From Reyranella sp. (GTDB lineage: Bacteria > Pseudomonadota > Alphaproteobacteria > Reyranellales > Reyranellaceae), in assembly GCF_017305915.1 (NCBI RefSeq), contig NZ_JAFKJN010000033.1, positions 1 through 64,000 of the forward strand: a DNA stretch of 64,000 nucleotides. The letters run 5' to 3'. The notes under the pieces are model-generated. The model did not search any database, was not told the DNA's origin, and saw nothing but the letters and a program-made list of their open reading frames with translations. Within the stretch, counting starts at the first letter, position 1. Every line of letters starts with the position of its first letter. Positions 54,797 to 64,000 of the stretch are shown piece after piece. Position numbers and translations under genes: made by a program.

Positions 54797-54864
54797 GTCA
54801 TCCCGAGCGTAGCGAGGGATCTATGCTCATGGCCTTCTAGATCCCTCGCGTCGCTCGGGATGAC
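54797..54864. repeat. REP-like inverted repeat (GTCATCCCGAGCG type)
   Basis: GTCATCCCGAGCG-TAGCGAGGGATCT is repeated inverted as AGATCCCTCGCG-TCGCTCGGGATGAC around a short centre. Same family as 27595-27662. Lies between two genes of the minus strand and may attenuate read-through. Confidence 0.75.
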
Positions 54865-54870
54865 AACGGG

Positions 54871-56049
54871 TCAATCGGCTGCCGCCTTCATCTGCTTGAA
54901 GGCGGGCATCACTTCGTTGGCGAACCGTTCGATCTGCTCCAGCGTGACGGAAAGCGGCGTGCCGAGCGGCATGGTGCAGATGACGCGGTCGAGGCCGGCG
55001 TAGCGCTTCTCGACCGCCTTGAGCTGCTCGATGATGTCGGCCGGCGTGCCGGCGAGGAAGCCGCCCGCCTTCACCGCATCCTCGATGCGCGGCAGCTTGG
55101 TGTTGGGCACCAAGGCCGGATTGCGCATCGCCGCGATCTGCTCCTCGGTGATCGCGCGGACGAGACGCAACTCGCCGAACATCTTCATGTTCTCTTCGTA
55201 GGCCGTCGCGGCGGCGCGCATCGCGGCCTCGCGGCTTTCGGCGATGTGGAACTGGTAGCCGAGCGCCAGCCGCTCGCCCAGCTCGAGCTGGATGCCGCGG
55301 CGGGCGTAGGCGTCGCGGAACCCGGTCATGTGGCGGTCGACGGCGCCGCCCTCGGCCGAGCCGCCGCCGATCACGCCGCAGATTCCGTGCTTGGCCATGA
55401 AGTCGAAAGCGCGCGGCGAGCCCGACTGGATCGGCTGCCAGCATTCGACCGGCAGGCGCTGCGGCCGTGGCACCAGGCTGATCTCCTTCAGCGTGTAGCC
55501 GCGGTACGGCACCTCGGGCGGCAAGGTGTAGTACTTGCCCTTGTGGCTGAAGCGTTCCTCGCTGAAGGCCTTGAACAGGATGTCGACACCTTCCTCGAAC
55601 AGCTCGCGGTTGGCCTCCTGGTCGGTGAGCGGCGAGCCGAAGGTCTCGACCTCGCGGGTGTGATAGCCGCGCGCGACGCCGAAGATGACCCGGCCGCCGC
55701 TCAGTATGTCTGCAACCGCATAGTCCTCGGCGAGCCGGAGCGGATGCCACATCGGCACCACGTTGAAGCCGCAGCCGATCTTGAGATGCTTGGTCTGGTT
55801 GACCAGGTGCATCGCCAGCATCAGCAGATTGGGGATGCACTCGGTGCCTTCGGGCTGGAAATGATGTTCCGCCATCCAGAAGGTGTCGTAGCCTAGGCCG
55901 TCCATCTTCTGGGCGTAGGCGACCGCCTTGTGCAGTGCACCAGCGAGCTGGTCGTTGGAGTACCAGCGGTCGTTGATCGGCGTCCCGAGATAGCCGAGAT
56001 TCTCCATATCGACGGTGCCGACATAGGAGCTGTCGAACTTCGTGATCAT
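54871..56049 (-). CDS. Luciferase-like (LLM) flavin monooxygenase
   Basis: A 392-aa bacterial-luciferase-type enzyme: NDRWYSNDQLAGALHKAV, LGYDTFWMAEHHFQPEGTE, RLAEDYAVADILSGGRVIFGVARGYH, and PVECWQPIQSG. The AEHHF motif and GRVIFGVARG are diagnostic for FMN-dependent luciferase relatives. Start ATG at 56049; the gene is divergent from the VOC-family gene 68 bases away. Substrate unknown, probably an aldehyde, amine or sulfur compound. Confidence 0.9.
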   Translation of the reverse strand: MITKFDSSYVGTVDMENLGYLGTPINDRWYSNDQLAGALHKAVAYAQKMDGLGYDTFWMAEHHFQPEGTECIPNLLMLAMHLVNQTKHLKIGCGFNVVPMWHPLRLAEDYAVADILSGGRVIFGVARGYHTREVETFGSPLTDQEANRELFEEGVDILFKAFSEERFSHKGKYYTLPPEVPYRGYTLKEISLVPRPQRLPVECWQPIQSGSPRAFDFMAKHGICGVIGGGSAEGGAVDRHMTGFRDAYARRGIQLELGERLALGYQFHIAESREAAMRAAATAYEENMKMFGELRLVRAITEEQIAAMRNPALVPNTKLPRIEDAVKAGGFLAGTPADIIEQLKAVEKRYAGLDRVICTMPLGTPLSVTLEQIERFANEVMPAFKQMKAAAD

Positions 56050-56117
56050 GGCGCAAACCCTCCACCGGGCGGCGGGAAACGCGCTAGAATGTCCGTCAGA
56101 CCGAACGGAGGCAAGCG

Positions 56118-57056
56118 ATGGCCAAGCAGTACGACCGCAGTGCGGAGGACCTCGGCAATATCGTGGGTCTGGAGCACGTCAACCTGCTGATCCCCGACCA
56201 GGGGCTGGCGACACTGTTCTACGTGAGCGGCCTCGGCCTGACCCGCGATCCCTACCTGATGACCAGCGTCGACAACATGTGGATCAACGTCGGCCGCAGC
56301 CAGTTCCACCTGCCCACCGGCAAGGCGCAGAGGCTGCGCGGTCGCACGGCGCTGGTGATCCCCGATCGCGAGCTGCTGCTGAAGCGGCTGGCCAACATGA
56401 AGAAACCGCTCGAGGGCACGGAGTTCGCCTTCAAGGAACACAAGGACCACGTCACCGCGATCTGCCCGTGGGGCAACGAGTTCGTGGTCTACGAGCCGTC
56501 GAACAACTTCGCCGGCATGGTGCTGGGCATGCCTTACGTCGAGTTCGACGTGCCGAAGAAGACCGCCAAGGGCATCGCCGACTTCTACAGCAAGCTGATG
56601 GGCACCATGGCCACGGTGAAGGACCATGCCGCGCACGTCTCGGTCGGCTACGGCCAGGAGCTGGTGTTCCGCGAGACCGACAAGAAGCTGCCGGACTACG
56701 ACGGCCATCACATCCAGGTCTATGTCGCCAACTTCTCGAAGCCGCACGCGGCGCTGGTCGAGCGCAAGATCCTCACCGAAGAGAGCAACCAGTACCAGTA
56801 CCGCTTCAACGACATCGTCGATCCGGCGAACGGCAAGAAGCTGTTCGAGATCGAGCACGAGATCCGCAGCATCACCCATCCGCTCTATGCGCGGCCGCTG
56901 GTCAACCGCAATCCGCGCCAGTCCAATCGCAACTACGTGCAGGGCCGCGACGGCTGGGTGCCGGAATGGGAGGACGCCGACATGGGCGACCCGCGCCGCG
57001 CCATGCGCGAGGCCCGCTACCAGGAAGCCACCGGCCGCGCGCTCGCCGCGGACTGA
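56118..57056 (+). CDS. VOC-superfamily (glyoxalase-like) protein
   Basis: A 312-aa protein with two VOC modules: GLEHVNLLIPDQGLATLFYVSGLGL at about 18-42 and a second near GMPYVEFDVPKKTAKGIADFYSKLMG (about 138-162). Members are extradiol-type dioxygenases, glyoxalases or binding proteins; the His/Glu metal ligands are only partly evident (HVNLL, YDGHHIQVY). Divergent from the LLM gene, it probably acts in the same route. Confidence 0.8.
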   Translation: MAKQYDRSAEDLGNIVGLEHVNLLIPDQGLATLFYVSGLGLTRDPYLMTSVDNMWINVGRSQFHLPTGKAQRLRGRTALVIPDRELLLKRLANMKKPLEGTEFAFKEHKDHVTAICPWGNEFVVYEPSNNFAGMVLGMPYVEFDVPKKTAKGIADFYSKLMGTMATVKDHAAHVSVGYGQELVFRETDKKLPDYDGHHIQVYVANFSKPHAALVERKILTEESNQYQYRFNDIVDPANGKKLFEIEHEIRSITHPLYARPLVNRNPRQSNRNYVQGRDGWVPEWEDADMGDPRRAMREARYQEATGRALAAD

Positions 57057-57074
57057 CGAGCATCAGCGTCGGCC

Positions 57075-57203
57075 TTCCTCCCCATTCATATGGGGAGGTG
57101 TCGGCGTCATACGCCGACGGAGGGGTCATGAGCACCAGTCGTGTTGCTCATGACCCCTCCGTCGCGGATTACCGCGCCACCTCCCCATTTGAATGGGAAG
57201 GAA
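57075..57203. repeat. MITE-like element before GroEL
   Basis: Outer ends TTCCTCCCCATTCATATGGGG and the inverted counterpart ending CCCATTTGAATGGGAAGGAA enclose a 19-bp stem (GACGGAGGGGTCATGAGCA, 57116-57134) with its complement ending at 57163. No coding frame. It occupies the gap between convergent genes. Confidence 0.65.
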
Positions 57204-57214
57204 AGTGCTTCCGC

Positions 57215-58816
<1,602 letters not shown>

Positions 58817-58854
58817 GGTGGTCTTCCTTTGCTCGAATGATCGAGAGCTTCTGG

Positions 58855-59169
58855 TTAGGCGGCCTTCTTGGCAGCGGCAGTGGGCACGATGACGCCGAGG
58901 ACATCGCCCTCCGTCAGGATCAGCAGGTCCTGGCCGTCGAGCTTGATCTCGGTGCCGGACCACTTGCCGAACAGGATGCGGTCGCCCGTCTTGATGCCGA
59001 GCGGCACGAGCGCGCCCTTGTCGTCGCGCGCCCCGGGGCCGACGGCGACGACCTCGCCCTCCATCGGCTTTTCCTTGGCGGTATCGGGGATGATGATGCC
59101 GCCCTTGGTCGTTCCGGCCTCGTCAACGCGTCGAATCACGACGCGGTCGTGCAATGGCCTGAACTTCAT
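58855..59169 (-). CDS. groES: Co-chaperonin GroES
   Basis: A 104-aa GroES: MKFRPLHDRVVIRRVDEAGTT at the start, the mobile loop TTKGGIIIPDTAKEKP, and GDRILFGKWSGTEIKLDGQDLLILTEGDVLGV. It caps the GroEL ring. ATG at 59169. First gene of a two-gene chaperonin operon read leftward. Confidence 0.96.
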   Translation of the reverse strand: MKFRPLHDRVVIRRVDEAGTTKGGIIIPDTAKEKPMEGEVVAVGPGARDDKGALVPLGIKTGDRILFGKWSGTEIKLDGQDLLILTEGDVLGVIVPTAAAKKAA

Positions 59170-59370
59170 GGCGAGCCCTTCGGATTGTCATAAGGGTGGC
59201 TGCGAGTCACCGGGCTGCGCATGCGCGCGGCCTCCGCCACACTTCGAACATGGTGATCCGCAGGGACGGATCAAGCGCGCCGGACGCATATATTACGGAT
59301 CGGGCCGGCGGGCCCGGGTATACTGGGCGCCAGGCTTGCGTCGGAACGATAGAGCCGAACGGAGGATGGC
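59170..59370. other. Divergent gap upstream of GroES
   Basis: A 201-base gap between GroES (leftward) and an LLM gene (rightward). No CIRCE (TTAGCACTC-N9-GAGTGCTAA) and no clear heat-shock sigma-32 promoter are seen on either strand; only a GC-rich stretch with GGGCCGGCGGGCCCGGG. Control of this chaperonin pair is therefore unclear. Confidence 0.5.
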
Positions 59371-60459
59371 ATGCCCGTACGCGTCATCGGCATGATCGGC
59401 GTGACCCCGCCCGCCAGCGGGGCCACGGTCCATATCATCAAGGGCGGCATCTCGCCGACCTACCTGAAGTCGTACGCCCAGGCCCATGACGATGCCGGCT
59501 TCGACCTGGCGCTGGTCGGCTACACCGCCTCGTCGGCCGAGGGATTCCTGGTGGCGCAGTACGCCGCGCAGCACACCAGGCGGCTGGGCTACCTGATCGC
59601 GCACCGGCCGGGCTTCGTCGCGCCGACCCTGACCGCGCGCAAGATCGCGACCTTCGATCACCTGACCGAGGGCCGCATCGCGCTGCACATCATCTCCGGC
59701 GCCAGCGATGCCGAGCAGGAGGGCGACGGCGACTTCGCGCCCAAGGACGTGCGCTACCGCCGCGCCGCCGAGTACATCGAGGTGATGAAGCTCGCCTGGT
59801 CGAACCACAAGCGCTTCGACTTCGAGGGCGAGTTCTACAAGGTACGCGGCGCCAAGTCGGACGTGCATCCGCTGCAGCAGCCCCATCCGTTGATCTTCTT
59901 CGGCGGCTCGTCGGAGGGCGCGCTGGCGATGGGCGCGAGGCACTGCGACGTGTTCGCGATGTTCGGCGAGCCTCTGGCCGCCACACAGCAGCGCATGGCC
60001 GAGTTCAAGGCGCGTGCCGCCCCGTACGGCCGCACGCCGACCTACAACATGTCGTTCCGGCCGATCCTGGCGAAGACCGAGGGCGAGGCCTGGGATCGCG
60101 CGCGCAAGATCCTCGAGTCGATCCGGCAGCCCGGCGACCCGACCGGCTTCGGCAATGCCAAGAAGCCGCTCGACCAGTCGGCGCGCCGGCTGCTCGATTT
60201 CGCCGCCCAGGGCGAGACGCACGACGAGCGGCTGTGGATGCCGATCGCCGAGGCGACCGGCGCGATGGGCAACACGTCCTGTCTGGTCGGCACGCCCGAG
60301 CAGGTCGCGCGGGCGTTGCTCGAGTATTACAAGCTCGGCGTCCATTCGTTCCTGATCCGCGGCTTCGACCCGTATGAGGACACGATCGATTTCGGCCGCG
60401 AGCTGATCCCGCGCCTGCGTGCCGGTGCCGCAGAGCTGGACCGCGCCAGGGCTGCTTGA
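59371..60459 (+). CDS. Luciferase-like flavin monooxygenase (SsuD-like)
   Basis: A 362-aa LLM enzyme: DAGFDLALVGYTASSAEGFLVAQY, ARKIATFDHLTEGRIALHIISGASDAEQEGDG and PLIFFGGSSEGALAMGARHCDVFAMFGEP are signature blocks of FMNH2-dependent alkanesulfonate monooxygenases. It needs a flavin reductase not found next to it. Oxidises a sulfonate or similar compound; TauD nearby would fit sulfonate use, but this is inference. Confidence 0.88.
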   Translation: MPVRVIGMIGVTPPASGATVHIIKGGISPTYLKSYAQAHDDAGFDLALVGYTASSAEGFLVAQYAAQHTRRLGYLIAHRPGFVAPTLTARKIATFDHLTEGRIALHIISGASDAEQEGDGDFAPKDVRYRRAAEYIEVMKLAWSNHKRFDFEGEFYKVRGAKSDVHPLQQPHPLIFFGGSSEGALAMGARHCDVFAMFGEPLAATQQRMAEFKARAAPYGRTPTYNMSFRPILAKTEGEAWDRARKILESIRQPGDPTGFGNAKKPLDQSARRLLDFAAQGETHDERLWMPIAEATGAMGNTSCLVGTPEQVARALLEYYKLGVHSFLIRGFDPYEDTIDFGRELIPRLRAGAAELDRARAA

Positions 60460-60556
60460 AGTTTGACGCCGTTGCGGCGCCCCGATAGAAATCGGGCGTC
60501 GCATCCCTGACCCCCAATTCAGGCTCGGCGACGGGCGCAAGCTTTGGGGGTGGGAA

Positions 60557-60799
60557 TTGTTCAACAGCAAGACCGACATTCTGTGCGCGATCCTGATCGC
60601 GTTCCTGACCGTGCTGGCAGGCATTCAGGTCCAGGGCTTGGTCCTGACGCCCAGAGTAGCGTCGGCGCCACCGGCGACGCAGGTTCAGTACACGGTGGAG
60701 CGTTCGCCCGAGATTCGGCCGGAGGCGCCGCCGCCGCGCACGCCGGGCCGCAGCAGCATCAGGGTCGCGCGCGCCCATACGCTGGACGCGACGAACTAG
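60557..60799 (+). CDS. Small membrane protein with proline-rich tail
   Basis: An 80-aa protein, TTG start, with one N-terminal membrane helix (ILCAILIAFLTVLAGIQVQGLVL) and a Pro/Ala/Arg-rich tail (RPEAPPPRTPGRSS). No family recognised. Stands alone between the LLM gene and the serine hydrolase. Codon use looks normal for the region, so it is likely real but small. Confidence 0.5.
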   Translation: MFNSKTDILCAILIAFLTVLAGIQVQGLVLTPRVASAPPATQVQYTVERSPEIRPEAPPPRTPGRSSIRVARAHTLDATN

Positions 60800-60929
60800 G
60801 GCTCGTCCGTTACAATCGCTGAATTCGTAGCGCCTGGTTCGAGGCTCCGATTTCGGAGGCTGAAGCACGTCCGCCGCGATCCTCTGATATGTCTTGGGCG
60901 GTCGCGAAAGGTGTGAACGAGAGGATCAA

Positions 60930-62087
60930 ATGAGACGGCGCCAGCTCATTTCGGTTCTCGGGGGAACTGCGCTCGCGCCGCTCATCGCGTTGCCGGTGTG
61001 CGCGGAGCCGCCCGGCGGCTGCGGTGTTCCGGTCGCGCGAGACGACGGCTGGCCCGTCGCCTCCATTAATGACGGTAAGCTGATCAATAGCGGTGCACTG
61101 TGCAGGATGGCCGATCGACTCGTGGCGTCGAGTGCCAACGTGCACGCTGTCCTGGTCGCACGCGGTGGCAAGCTGGTGTTCGAGCGGTACTTCGGCGGTC
61201 CCGACGAGATCCAGGGCCGCCGCGTCAGAAACGTCACTTTTGACGCCGATACGTTGCACGACATGAAATCGGTCTCGAAGAGCGTCGCGTCGCTCGTGCT
61301 CGGGATCGCGATTGATCGTGGGCTGATCGGCAGCATCGACGAACCGATCTTCAACTTCTTCCCCGAATTGTCCGACCTGCGTTCCCCGGAAAAGGAACGC
61401 ATCCGGCTGATGCATGTGCTCACCATGTCGATGGGTTTGAAGTGGGTGGAGGCGACTGCGGACACTGGAGACGACAACAACGACGAGGCGCGCATGCACA
61501 GGGCGCCGGATCCGTGTCGTTACGTCCTCGGTCTTGGCGTCACGGCCCCAGCCGGACAGGAGTTTTTCTACAATACGGGTGCGCTCACGCTCCTGTCGGC
61601 CATCATCCGCAAGGCCACCGGACGCCCCCTCGACGAATTCGCGCGCGCGACGTTGTTCGAGCCCATGGGCATCACCGGCACGGAGTGGATTCGGGTCAAG
61701 GGTGATACCGATGCCGGTGGAGGGTTGCGCCTGCGACCGCGCGACATGGCAAAGATCGGCCAGCTTGTCCTTTCTGGCGGTCGCTGGAACGGCCGTCAGG
61801 TCGTTTCGAAGGCATGGATCGACGCCTCAATGACACCGCGGATCGACGCCACGGGTCTCTATTTCTATGGCTATCTCTGGTGGCTTGGCCGCTCCCTGCA
61901 CAATGGGCGCGAGGTCCGCTGGGCTGGCGCGCTTGGTCGAGGCGGGCAGTCGATTCGCATCGTCCCGGAGCTCGATCTCGTTGTGGTGGTGACCGCGGGA
62001 TACTACCAGGACTACAGCCCGCGAGCGTTTCAAGTGCAGTCCGGCATTTTCAGGGACGTCTTGCGGGGGATTTTGCCCCCGGCCTGA
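60930..62087 (+). CDS. Beta-lactamase-family serine hydrolase (exported)
   Basis: A 385-aa class-C-type penicillin-binding/esterase fold. The catalytic S-x-x-K is SVSK at 114-117, and YNTG (about 210) is the Tyr-x-Asn-like second motif; AGALGRGGQSIRIV takes the place of KTG near the end. The Arg-rich start (MRRRQLIS) and following hydrophobic stretch to CAEP look like a Sec or Tat export signal. Substrate may be an ester or peptide, not necessarily a beta-lactam. Confidence 0.88.
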   Translation: MRRRQLISVLGGTALAPLIALPVCAEPPGGCGVPVARDDGWPVASINDGKLINSGALCRMADRLVASSANVHAVLVARGGKLVFERYFGGPDEIQGRRVRNVTFDADTLHDMKSVSKSVASLVLGIAIDRGLIGSIDEPIFNFFPELSDLRSPEKERIRLMHVLTMSMGLKWVEATADTGDDNNDEARMHRAPDPCRYVLGLGVTAPAGQEFFYNTGALTLLSAIIRKATGRPLDEFARATLFEPMGITGTEWIRVKGDTDAGGGLRLRPRDMAKIGQLVLSGGRWNGRQVVSKAWIDASMTPRIDATGLYFYGYLWWLGRSLHNGREVRWAGALGRGGQSIRIVPELDLVVVVTAGYYQDYSPRAFQVQSGIFRDVLRGILPPA

Positions 62088-62110
62088 ATGGCCTGGCTAC
62101 CTCATCCGAG

Positions 62111-63439
62111 TCACATCATTCCTGGCGCGCCGAGGTCGGTGCCGTCGATCATGCGGCTGTAGCGGAAGGGATGCGGATCGACGATCGGCGGATCGCCCGC
62201 GACCAGGTCGGCGGCCAGTCGGCCTGCGCCCGGACCGATGCCGAAGCCGTGGCCGCTGTAGCCGGCGGAGATATAGAGGCCGGGCAAGGTGTCGACGGCG
62301 GAGATCACCGGGATGCCGTCGGGCGTCGAATCGATGAAGCCGCCCCAGGCGTGCGCGACCTTGAGGCCCTTGAGCGCCGGATAGTGCTCGGCGAGCCGCG
62401 TCAGGCCGAGCTGCACCAGCTTGGGATCGGCGCCGGGATCGAGCGTGCGATGGCGCTCGAACGGCGTCGGCTTGTCGAACGACCAGCGCGCCAGCATCTC
62501 GGGCCCATCGAAGAACGAGCGGCCGATCCCGAAGGTGAGTCCCCAGCGCCGCGCCTTGAAGGTCGGCCAGAAGTCGCGGGCGTACATCAGGCCCTGCGGC
62601 GACAACTCTACCAGGCCGCGGCCGCCCAAACCCACCGAGTAGCCGCCGTCGAGCCGGCGGCGGATGGTGACGTCGGGCATCGACAGCCCGCCCGTCGCCA
62701 CCTCGGGCGCCGGTTGGGTCGAGAACGAGGTCGACTTCACGCCGGCCTGCGGCAGGCGGAGGCCATGGCGTCGGCAGAACAGCCCGCTCCACGCGCCGCC
62801 GGCCAGCAGCACCGCTTGCGTGCGGATGGAGCCCTTCTCGGTGATCACGCCCGACACCTTGCCGGCCTCGGTCTCCAGCCCGCGCGCGGCACAGCCCTGA
62901 TGGATCGTGGCGCCGAGCTTGCGGGCCGCCTCGGCGATCGCCGGGCCGGCGAGCGACGGCTCGGCGCGGCCGTCGGTCGGCGAATGCACGCCGCCGATCC
63001 AGTCCGGCACGCTGCCGGGCGTCATCTCCTTGGCCTCGGCGGGCGTCAGCACGCGGCTGTGCATCTGGTACTCGCGCGCCCGGAGCGTCCAGGCTTCCCA
63101 TTGCGCGAAGTCGGCCGGGCGCGTCGTCACATAGAGCAGGCCGGTGCGGCGGAAGCCGGTCTCGGCGCCGATCTCCTGGTTGAGGGTGCCCCAGATCTCG
63201 AGGCTCTTCATGCTGAGCGGCAGCTCGCGCAGATCGCGATGCTGCTGGCGCACCCAGCCCCAGTTGCGGCTGGTCTGCTCGCCGCCGACCCGGCCCTTGT
63301 CGAGCAGGGCGACCGCGAAGTCGCGCTTGGCCAGTTCGTAGGCGGCGGTGCAGCCGGCGATGCCGGCGCCGATCACCACGACGTCGACCGACCTGGGAAG
63401 CTTCTCGTCGCTGGCGACGGGTTGGACGGGCGGGGACAC
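62111..63439 (-). CDS. FAD-dependent oxidoreductase (DAO family)
   Basis: A 442-aa flavoenzyme: VVVIGAGIAGCTAAYELAKRD and LLDKGRVGGEQTSRNWGWVR at the N-terminus (FAD site), the sarcosine/D-amino-acid oxidase-type substrate domain, and YSGHGFGIGPGAGRLAADL near the C-terminus. GTG start at 63439. Likely oxidises an amine or amino acid. Directly downstream of a luciferase-like gene with a 1-base gap. Confidence 0.9.
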   Translation of the reverse strand: MSPPVQPVASDEKLPRSVDVVVIGAGIAGCTAAYELAKRDFAVALLDKGRVGGEQTSRNWGWVRQQHRDLRELPLSMKSLEIWGTLNQEIGAETGFRRTGLLYVTTRPADFAQWEAWTLRAREYQMHSRVLTPAEAKEMTPGSVPDWIGGVHSPTDGRAEPSLAGPAIAEAARKLGATIHQGCAARGLETEAGKVSGVITEKGSIRTQAVLLAGGAWSGLFCRRHGLRLPQAGVKSTSFSTQPAPEVATGGLSMPDVTIRRRLDGGYSVGLGGRGLVELSPQGLMYARDFWPTFKARRWGLTFGIGRSFFDGPEMLARWSFDKPTPFERHRTLDPGADPKLVQLGLTRLAEHYPALKGLKVAHAWGGFIDSTPDGIPVISAVDTLPGLYISAGYSGHGFGIGPGAGRLAADLVAGDPPIVDPHPFRYSRMIDGTDLGAPGMM

Positions 63440-63440
63440 G

Positions 63441-64000
63441 CTAGTTTGCTTGTATCGCCTTTGCGAGGGCGCGCAACCGTTCCTTGTCGGCCTGGTCCTT
63501 GACCGGGATCGAGAACTCGCAGTGCGTGACCGCCTTGCCGTAGCGCCGGGTAAGCTTCTCGGCGATCTGGTCGTAGGTGCCGACCGTCACGTAGGTGTGC
63601 AGCACCTCGTCGCTGATCTTCTGCGGCATCTCCTCCCAGCGCTGCGCGCGTGAGAGCAGCTTCAGCTCGTCGGCCAGGTCGCCCAGCCCGTGATGCGTGA
63701 AGGCCGCACGATACTGCGGCGTCGAGGCGTAGAAGGAGATGCGCGCCCGCACGTCGCGCACCTTGGGCACCAGCTCGGCCTCGGTCGCGGCCGTGGCGAC
63801 CAGCGGCTTCATGCAGACCTGGAACTTGCTCATCGCGCGGCCGGCCTTGGCCGCGCCGGCGCGCACCGCGGGCAGCATCACCTCCTCGATGTAGGAGGGC
63901 GTGCAGACCGGGTGGACGCGAAGGCCGTCGGCCACTTCGCCGGCGATGCGGCACATCACCGAGTTCACCGCCGCGACATGGACCGGGATGTCGGGATGCT
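63441..64000 (-). CDS. Luciferase-like (LLM) F420-type oxidoreductase, C-terminal part
   Basis: Only the last 186 or so residues are in the window; the reading frame stays open to the right edge (HPDIPVHVAAVNSVMCRIAGEVADGLRVHP in two blocks). IPVHVAAVN...AGEVADGLRVHPVCTPSYI and TYVTVGTYDQIAEKLTRRYG are typical of TIGR03617-like F420 enzymes. The start lies outside. It is followed by the FAD oxidase gene, with which it may be co-transcribed. Confidence 0.85.
   Translation of the reverse strand, partial: HPDIPVHVAAVNSVMCRIAGEVADGLRVHPVCTPSYIEEVMLPAVRAGAAKAGRAMSKFQVCMKPLVATAATEAELVPKVRDVRARISFYASTPQYRAAFTHHGLGDLADELKLLSRAQRWEEMPQKISDEVLHTYVTVGTYDQIAEKLTRRYGKAVTHCEFSIPVKDQADKERLRALAKAIQAN

Noticed and set aside
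59170..59370. CIRCE element upstream of groES
   Set aside because: Neither TTAGCACTC nor its inverted partner is present on either strand.

Overview
The window is very GC-rich, densely packed chromosomal DNA with no gene-free stretch over 300 bases. The mixture of gene families points to a metabolically versatile soil or rhizosphere alphaproteobacterium, probably Reyranella-, Bradyrhizobium- or Rhodospirillales-like. Those families are Bug-type solute-binding proteins, several luciferase-like flavin monooxygenases, acyl-CoA dehydrogenases, TauD, NIPSNAP, feruloyl-CoA-synthase-like ligase, amino-acid and branched-chain ABC importers, and an extra GroESL pair. The genus call is inference; no rRNA, intact tRNA, integrase, transposase or CRISPR array was seen.

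Layout, left to right. (1) 0.2-7.4 kb: a tandem alpha/beta hydrolase stands divergent from a translationally coupled five-gene operon encoding a carrier protein, an acyl-CoA-dehydrogenase-like flavoprotein, an amino acid:[carrier protein] ligase (a stand-alone class II synthetase relative), a DUF1839 protein and a GH2 glycosidase. This looks like a non-ribosomal aminoacyl-transfer pathway. (2) 7.4-14.2 kb: cupin, N-acyl-D-amino-acid deacylase-like amidohydrolase, EthD-like protein, dienelactone hydrolase, beta-hydroxyacid dehydrogenase, Bug binding protein and MFS transporter. (3) 14.25-14.38 kb: a MITE-like element. (4) 14.4-21.1 kb: an amino-acid ABC importer (permease, binding protein, ATPase) with an arginase-family hydrolase and an M20 hydrolase, divergent from a LysR regulator and an M28 peptidase. 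(5) 21.2-25.4 kb: epoxide-hydrolase-like enzyme, an ArsR-SRPBCC pair with two operator palindromes, two paralogous small secreted proteins flanking it, and a FUSC-type membrane protein. (6) 25.6-35.1 kb: acyl-CoA dehydrogenase, enol-lactonase-like hydrolase, SDR, DMT transporter, Crp-type regulator, then a branched-chain/amide ABC importer in which the LivM and LivG functions are fused. (7) 35.1-40.6 kb: SEC-C protein, a TetR-controlled HlyD/ABC-2 efflux operon and a second Bug protein. (8) 40.7-46.75 kb: a compact four-gene operon of trypsin-like proteases, an NUC-type endonuclease, predicted effector-associated (EAD-like) domains and a membrane protein. This is the best candidate for a poorly described immunity or conflict system. 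(9) 46.9-64.0 kb: a catabolic stretch with acyl-CoA dehydrogenase, enolase-superfamily enzyme, feruloyl-CoA-synthase-like ligase, deazaflavin-type reductase, four luciferase-like monooxygenases (one cut by the edge), TauD, NIPSNAP, VOC protein, GroES/GroEL, a serine hydrolase and a FAD-dependent oxidase.

How it fits together: most of the window imports and breaks down amino-acid-like, aromatic or xenobiotic acids. Two modules stand apart. The carrier-protein operon should activate an amino acid, load it on the phosphopantetheine arm, perhaps oxidise it, and transfer it with the DUF1839 protein. The protease/nuclease operon carries two proteases and a nuclease but no recognisable NTPase sensor. 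Dispersed GC-rich palindromes (REP-like) sit between many operons. Coordinates use the start codon I judged most likely; where that differs from the longest frame the reason is given.
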